Shown here: one piece after another, positions 57,884 to 64,000 of the stretch
Position numbering within the stretch: position 1 is the first letter of the stretch
Layout: each line of letters opens with the position of its first letter
From: Harmothoe impar
Taxonomy: Eukaryota; Annelida; Polychaeta; Phyllodocida; Polynoidae
DNA length: 64,000 bases
Reading direction: 5' to 3'
Assembly: GCA_947462335.1 (NCBI GenBank)
Contig: OX381721.1
Location: 10,057,910 to 10,121,909, forward strand
Notes under the pieces: model-generated
The model's input: the letters and a program-made list of their open reading frames with translations, nothing else
The model's database searches: none
What the model was told of the DNA's origin: nothing
Made by a program: the position numbers and the translations under genes

Positions 57884-58178
57884 GGGTTCACGAGTTTTGG
57901 TCTTTTGAAGGGTTATTTCACGAGTTGACATTCAACAAGTGTAATAACCCTTCAAAAGACCCAAACAAGTGTACCTTTGTGTTTATCTTTTCACCTTTTT
58001 TATTCAAATTAAGTTATTATAGAAGAGGATGGCCTAAATTAGCTGAAATAGCATTTTTCTGCGCAGTTAAAATGTAAACAAACCGCCATTTTGATGACGT
58101 CACAGGGCCGTGAAATACAGCCGTGGGTTATTTCACAGGGGAGTGAAATACGGCGCTCCTTGGTTAAGTCAATGAGAC
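57884..58178 (-). repeat. Interspersed repeat, inverted copy of 41722-42074
   Basis: Same family in the opposite orientation. It carries a perfect 17-bp hairpin: TCTTTTGAAGGGTTATT at 57901 and its complement at 57943-57959. Confidence 0.75.
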
Positions 58179-58704
58179 AGTCGTATTTAATTTTAAAAAA
58201 CATTTAATATATACTACCCGATATTTAATACACATGTTACCACTTGCGACATTAATTGCATGTTGTGCAGCTCACACGCATACAATCATGAACAACCCAT
58301 AAACACATCTATCAACTGTAGTATGTACCATAATACATTAAGTCTCACTTTGTGGGTTTCATGGATATAATGCTGTAGTCCATTCGATTTTTATTGATGC
58401 TATTTCCTGTTTGCCCGCAATAGTTGAAAGTATACCATATTGTACTCATTTTGGAGGCTTTAGTGCCCATTTGATTGTATCGTATTCTTTAGAAAATTAA
58501 ATAAAGATGCGTTCAATATCCACCAAAAACTAGGAAGTGACATCATCATTTTATTGCCCCTTAAGTGCAAAAAGGTTGTAACATACATTGGATCTACATG
58601 TAAACCCTATTTTGCATTGAGGTGATATAGGTTATGTGTATATAGTAATGGCGCCTGACAGATTTTATACATACCGTAAGTATTGTGAGGAAGTCTTCAT
58701 TATG

Positions 58705-58708
<4 letters not shown>

Positions 58709-58784
<76 letters not shown>
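58709..58784. repeat. (TA)n microsatellite
   Basis: About 38 pure TA units. Confidence 0.96.
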
Positions 58785-58786
<2 letters not shown>

Positions 58787-59460
58787 TATACCTATTTACA
58801 CTATAACAAGGGGTCAGAGGCTGAGGTCACATATAGTCCGGGTCCTGCATCTAACTTAGGTTCAGTTATAAGGATCTGATTCCACAACTTAATCTCACAG
58901 AGCAAAACACCGATGAACATACGCAAGAGATAACAAAGGTCGATGTATTTTTACAAAATGATCGAAATCGGGCAGGTCTAAACTAAAAACATCTTAGATT
59001 TTTAGAAATTGACCAGATTTAGCCATCACCTGTTAACTGGAGCTGTCAATGTGCACTTCGATGACATCCGATCATGAGAATAGTTCAGCTAGTTCATGTC
59101 GAAGAAAACCGTTAATCACTTTAAGGACTGCACATTGTTTTTAATGCAATGTTCTTTGACATGTGAATGCACAACCAGCAAGTATCTCGTCAGTGCTGCA
59201 TCCATGCATCATGCCGACGCTACGGGAATGATACACTCCCATGCCCGGAAGCTCAATTGAAGAAGTTAACCTTGTTGTTACACATTATCAATATCAGACC
59301 TGTTGTTGTCCATCTTCTGAGCAGAGCCATTGAAGGACTGCCTTCAAAGTAATCTTTATTTGACATTTGACAAAGTGTCCCCGGACGGCAAGGTTGCCAG
59401 AAGTGAGAGGAGGGGGAGGGGAAGACCAACAACAGTCACATCCACATCTGTAGGATGAGC

Positions 59461-59540
59461 AGGAAGAGGAGGAGGAGGGGGGAGGAGGAGGGGGAGGAGG
59501 AGGGGGAGGAGGAGGGGGAGGAGGAGGGGGCGGGGAGGAG
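59461..59540. repeat. GGA-rich purine minisatellite
   Basis: Repeats of AGGAGGAGGGGG, about 12 nt each; a purine-only strand of about 70 nt that could form triplex or quadruplex DNA. Confidence 0.85.
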
Positions 59541-59704
59541 CGTCAGGAGCTCTGACAGATCATGGCCTAGTCTCCTCCCTCCTGTCATCCTTTCTAGACT
59601 GACTGTAGTCCATCAGGCTGCTTCCTACTCTGTGTACACTGTCTCTATACCTCTGTAACACTCTGTATAGTTCTCTATGTGTCCCCCTGTCTGCCTCTCT
59701 CCCT

Positions 59705-59714
<10 letters not shown>

Positions 59715-59750
<36 letters not shown>
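59715..59750. repeat. (CT)n microsatellite
   Basis: About 17 CT units following a poly-C run. Confidence 0.95.
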
Positions 59751-59753
<3 letters not shown>

Positions 59754-61493
59754 CAACCTCTCCCCTCTGTCTGGCGCTCTCTCTCCCTCCCTCCCTGTCT
59801 ATGTGTATCTCCCTTCTGACGTTTTGCTTCGCTCTCCTTCTTTCTGTCTCCCCCTTGTCTGTCTTGTTCTACAAAGCATGCTGTTGTTGTGTGACATCTC
59901 TACTTCCTACTCCACAAGGGTTTCTGAGGCTCTGTGGGTGTGTGGCGAGTCTCTAGTTATCACTTACAGATAAGACATTACAAAGCGATCAGGCACCAAG
60001 GCAAGTTTAATTAGGATGCTATTATATTATTTTTCAGAGGCTTGAGCAAGTCGCCTGTGGGCCCTGCCGCCTGTCGGGCTGCAGAGACGGGCCGGGTGAG
60101 TGGGAGGAGGCGGTCCCGTCATACCGCCTCACCTCGTATTTTTGTCACCACCTTGTGTGCCTTTTTATTTTACTAATTAGATATCAAGCTGTGGGCGGAG
60201 CCTGTGCTTACAACTGGCCTGATTGCTGACGGTCACGTCTAGGGTTGTTACTCTGTTGTTTGTCAATATCCGCTAACGTTGAGGGTGGAGATATATAAGG
60301 TTTTTGTGAGACAGCCTACACGACTGGGTGCCTTGATAGTAAATAGCTTCATCTGATAGTAGATTGAAATCGGATATCTAATTTTGTTATCTTTGACATG
60401 TCATATAGCTTTTCCTTTATGACATTTTTCAATGAGGTGCACCTTTTCATTGGCTGCTGCTCAGATGATAGTATGGGCCGGTTTGCTCTATAGCTATAGT
60501 TACATACTAATTGCCTAGAATTGAGGCAGTGCCAACTGAAAACATTGTTATAAGTAAGATTCCATTTGACAATTTGAGAATCCTCTTTTATTGTTTGTTT
60601 TGCAACTATTGATGAGACAGGTCTAGCTGTACAGGATGCTTTTCTGTGTGGTGCAAAAAGTGAATTCGCCTGTATTTTCAGTGGTTCGTCTTGACCAAAT
60701 CTGGATTTTTATCTATCCAAACTTCATAATTATGTGAGAGAAGTAACTTCCGCATTCTCCCCGGTAGCATACGAAAAAGGCTTCAACTAGATTGACTCTA
60801 CTTGGCTTATTGAATTTAGCTAATGAGAACAGTTAAGGCTTGCATTAGCAAAAGCCGAGGTGGAGACCAAGAGACAAAAATTAGCCTGGCCGCACCAATA
60901 ATTTTATGATCATTTCTCTCAGCCAGGACGTGTGTCCAGGCCTCCACACAGCTGCATAATACATTTGAAATAATGTGTTTTGCTAGAGAATATCCACGGT
61001 CGATATTGCTAGCTAAGCAGTCTGCAATGTCAACTCAGAAAGAAAGCAAACGGTTATTCAGAAAAGGGCTATATTGCTGACTTTAACTTGGTTTAAGACA
61101 AATGCGGGTGGATACAAGAAGCCAACTGGTGGCAAGTATTTAAATGAGTATTTCTCATAGCACCGATAGAATCGTACAGTTAATGCAATGTTGTACTATT
61201 TGAATATTTGGAAAAATCCCTTTTACACGTTTAAAGGCTTTACATAATATATCCATAATGTGATATAACAGTTAACACGCTGCCATAGCTATTTTCGTTT
61301 AGCATCATTTTGTCATTTGCTGATATATATTAATTCAGATTTACAGGTAGCAATCAATGAAATATCGAATTATTCCATGTTTGCTGAGCTCTGTACATTG
61401 GCTAACTATATCATAAATTACAGAGTGGGTAAAAAGTCCCGACCTCCGACCCACTCATGTACCAAACAATTATCTATCACACCAAAACGAAGC

Positions 61494-61660
61494 CATTAGT
61501 GACCAGGCTAGGGAAAAGACCCATCCGGGGAGGAATTAGTGTTTAACGTTGGTGTCATACCCTTTAAAATGAGATATCATGAGTTAAAAAAATCCTGGTA
61601 GATAAGCTCTAAAAGCGTCACATCCCATAACATATAGCGATAATTATAGAAAACCAGTTT
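61494..61660 (-). repeat. Interspersed repeat, inverted copy of 18479-18692
   Basis: Contains GACCAGGCTAGGGAAAAGAC and CCATCCGGGGAGGAATT, CATACCCTTTAAAATGA and ATAAGCTCTAAAAGC, the reverse complement of the copy at 18479. It lacks about 60 nt found there. Confidence 0.65.
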
Positions 61661-62259
61661 TAATAACCAAATAAAATGGTATTTTTTAGTCTAAATCTGG
61701 TTCTAGAAGGAATTTTTACAGTCTGTTTTCAGTTTTGAGTAACTGATGTGATATTTAAGAAACCGAGACAATCATCTCCCATTTTGTGTAATGGAATGGT
61801 TTCCATGGCAACCAAAAAATGTCTTATATGCTAATTTTCCATAGAAAACGTTCCTTTTGCATTCCAAATATGGAATGTTTGCAGTAAAGCCAGACCAATT
61901 ACAATAAGTCTATTGAATTCTACACAACAAATTAGCCTAGAACATTTTTACTTGAATTATGCACTCTCTAGCCCTTCTGGTGCCCCCTGGTGGCCAAAGC
62001 CAGTACTAAAAATCCCCCGCAGATGGGTCTTTTTGCTTGTTGGGTCACTTATTTAGTGTGGATTCTTCTGTAAAAGTTATGGGCTAGGGGATTATTAATA
62101 TGATAATATTTCCATGATAATTCAGACGTCAGATGGCCAGAAGTTTGCCCATAGAGGGACTTAGACCCAGCCTGGAGGTCTAAAATGGCTATAGTGTATA
62201 TCTGTCAAGACAAAACCAGACACAGTAAATTATGATTAATAACTGGGCAATCTCCTGGA

Positions 62260-63150
62260 TTAAGTCGCTATTCAGAGGGCCAGAATGATTAAGTCGCTAT
62301 GGCCAGACAGCTAAGTATGGAAATATACAGGGTGGGAAGAAAATATGACATGTGCAGGAGGAAAACGGAAGGGGCTGGCATGGCGACCTAATCCGTTTGG
62401 GGTGCCCTATAGCGACCTAATCCGTTTAGGGGTGCCTAATAGCGACCTAATCCGTCTAGCCTAATCTAGGGAGTGTATGGGTATAGAATGAATGGTTGTC
62501 TTTTACTGAATAAGGGTCTCCCTCCCCCCATTGGCTAACACACTCACCCTCCTCCCTCTTATTGAATGGTTGTCTTTTACTGAATAAGGGTCTCCCTCCC
62601 CCCCTTGGCTAACACACTCACCTTCCTCCCTCTTATTGAATGGTTGTCTTTTACTGAATAAGGGTCTCCCTCTTTCCATTGGCTAACACACTCACCTACC
62701 TCCCTCCTACTGAATAAGACCCTTATTCAGTAAAAGACAACCATTCAGTGGGAGGGAGGAAGGTGAGTGTGTTAGTTAATGCAGGGAGGGAGACCCTTAT
62801 TCAGTAAAAGACAACCATTCAATAAGAGGGAGGAGGGTGAGTGTATTAGCCAATGCAGGAAGGGAGACCCTTATTCAGTAAAAGACACCCATTCGGTCCG
62901 GGTACACTCCTCCTGCCACTCCTACTGAATGGTTTTCTGGTGCCCAAAAGCGACCTAATCCGTTGTGGGTGTCCAATAGCGACCTAATCCTTCAGATATA
63001 TTTTATGAATAAGGCTGCGCCACCTATCTTCTATTTCCCCCAAAAAAACCAAGCCCCTTTTTTTTTTATATAGGCCCCTTCAGAGAAACCCTCTTTCCCG
63101 GGGAATCTTCCCCTTGTAATACATAATTTGACTTGATATAATATCATCCT
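62260..63150. repeat. Dispersed AGCGACCTAATCCG motifs around a long inverted repeat
   Basis: Five AGCGACCTAATCC words (62384, 62413, 62443, 62949, 62979 approximately) and two TTAAGTCGCTAT words (62266, 62291) flank the inverted repeat at 62489-62893. No coding potential. Confidence 0.6.
62489..62893. repeat. Inverted repeat of three 74-nt units on each arm
   Basis: Units beginning TGAATGGTTGTCTTTTACTG start at 62489, 62563 and 62637. After a centre near 62717 the same units read in reverse complement, with TTATTCAGTAAAAGACA at about 62723, 62798 and 62871. Arms of about 200 nt could form a hairpin. Confidence 0.85.
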
Positions 63151-63154
63151 TCCC

Positions 63155-63600
63155 CTATATATACTCCTGCTTTAGGTCGCTCCAGTTTAAGTCGCTATTT
63201 TAGATTCTATCCTATAGCATAGAAGCTAAGATAGAATTGTGTTACATGCATTTTTGGGGGTTTCTGGGGGTGTTGGCCCCCTTATATATACTCCTGCTTT
63301 AGGTCGCTCCAGTTTAAGTCGCTATTTCAAAATCTATCCTATAGAATAGAAGCTAATATAAAATTGTATTACATGCATTTTAGGAGTTTCTGGGGGTGTT
63401 GGCCCTTGTATATATACTCCTGGTTTAGGTCGCTCCAGTTTAAGTCGCTATGTTATATTCTATCCTGTCCCATAGAAGCTAAAAAAAAGTAGGGAATAAA
63501 TTTGGGGTGCTCTGGGGGTGTTGGCCCCGGTATATATACTCCTGCTATAAGTCGCTCCAGTCACTAATTCATATTCAATCATCTAGAATACAAGGTAAAA
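63155..63600. repeat. Tandem array of four ~125-nt units with GTCGCT motifs
   Basis: ATACTCCTGC starts near 63161, 63288 and 63414 (as ATACTCCTGG) and 63536, giving periods of 127, 126 and 122. Each unit holds TTTAGGTCGCTCCAGTTTAA and GTCGCTAT, then CTGGGGGTGTTGGCCC. The last unit is truncated and altered. Confidence 0.85.
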
Positions 63601-63624
63601 CAGTATTGAACAGGCAGGCCCAAA

Positions 63625-63750
63625 GGTTTAAGTCACTGAAGTGAAGCTGGAGGTTTAAGTCGCTGCTGCTAGCCTGAAGGTTTAAGTCGCTGCTGCTAGC
63701 CTGAAGGTTTAAGTCGCTACTGCTAGCCTGAAGGTTTAAGTCGCTACATA
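63625..63750. repeat. Tandem array of a 27-nt unit with AAGTCGCT
   Basis: About four units of AGGTTTAAGTCGCTGCTGCT followed by AGCCTGA, the first degenerate (AAGTCACT). Confidence 0.85.
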
Positions 63751-64000
63751 TTTTAAAAGAGTTTCCTCTTGTTTCATTATAAATCCAGTTTTCTATGTTT
63801 TGTACACAGCGACTTAAACGTAGATATGGCCAATAACTGTATATTGTTCAGAAACGGCACACACTTTGAATACAATGATAGTCACAAGTCAGCAAGTCAG
63901 TCTGGTGTGTTTCAGGAAGCTGTCTGGGGGTGAGTAGCCAGTGCCCACCCCTTACATAAAGAGGAGCGGACGGTCATGGGGGCATTCGGAAACCCCTCTC
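63751..64000. other. Right edge, no recognised feature
   Basis: One inverted AGCGACTTAAA word at about 63808; otherwise nothing recognised. Confidence 0.35.

Noticed and set aside
59455..59973. Glu/Gly-rich and Ser/Leu-rich open frames
   Set aside because: Translations of the GGA-rich and (CT)n tracts.

Overview
The window is invertebrate metazoan genomic DNA, AT-rich overall. The evidence is spliced genes with GT-AG introns of about 0.3 to 12 kb, a tyrosine-recombinase retrotransposon, several small inverted-repeat elements and long microsatellites. The species cannot be fixed from the sequence; a marine invertebrate is my guess.

The core is a head-to-tail cluster of angiotensin-converting-enzyme-like (M2 family zinc peptidyl-dipeptidase) genes, all on the minus strand. 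ACE-A shows only its first coding exon (5291-5512); the rest lies left of the window. ACE-B is complete: 13 coding exons, 26619 down to 9257, 646 codons plus stop. ACE-C is complete: 56159 down to 29472, 647 codons plus stop for any one isoform. B and C share identical lengths for exons 1-12 (213, 159, 103, 144, 192, 98, 170, 125, 99, 145, 99, 123 nt) and all splice phases. Both keep the signal peptide, HEMGH, the third zinc ligand, CHASAW, the K/H/Y/Y substrate residues and six cysteines. Both end in a hydrophobic tail with almost nothing after it, which suggests a GPI anchor.

The main discovery is in ACE-C. The catalytic exon (exon 8, with HEMGH) is present as three intact tandem copies of exactly 125 nt, and exon 10 as two intact copies of exactly 145 nt. 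Neither length is a multiple of three, so including two copies breaks the frame: the arrangement predicts mutually exclusive splicing with up to 3 x 2 = 6 enzymes. The alternatives differ at positions equivalent to human ACE F391/Y369, E403/R381, V380/T358 and D453/E431, which are sites that distinguish the two human ACE domains. ACE-B has one exon 8 and a dead exon 10.1 with a 2-nt frameshift, so the exon 10 duplication predates the B/C duplication.

Each ACE gene has a conserved upstream module with a TATA-like CATAAA 30 nt before an initiator-like TCAGATA. ACE-B has a second, degenerate copy of this module further upstream, behind a (TA)n tract.

Layout: 1-4386, the 3' part of a Ngaro-like (DIRS-superfamily) retrotransposon with gag end, RT-RNase H, tyrosine recombinase and B1-A2-B2 split direct repeats, lying in intron 1 of ACE-A. 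4387-5290, intron with a TTAA-flanked miniature element. 5291-5836, ACE-A exon 1 and promoter. 5837-9256, spacer and ACE-B 3' UTR. 9257-27150, ACE-B and promoter; its intron 1 holds a 1.1 kb foldback array and a dead LINE fragment. 27151-29471, spacer. 29472-56478, ACE-C and promoter, with a 12.3 kb first intron. 56479-64000, non-coding repeat-rich DNA with a large inverted repeat and AAGTCGCT-containing tandem arrays.
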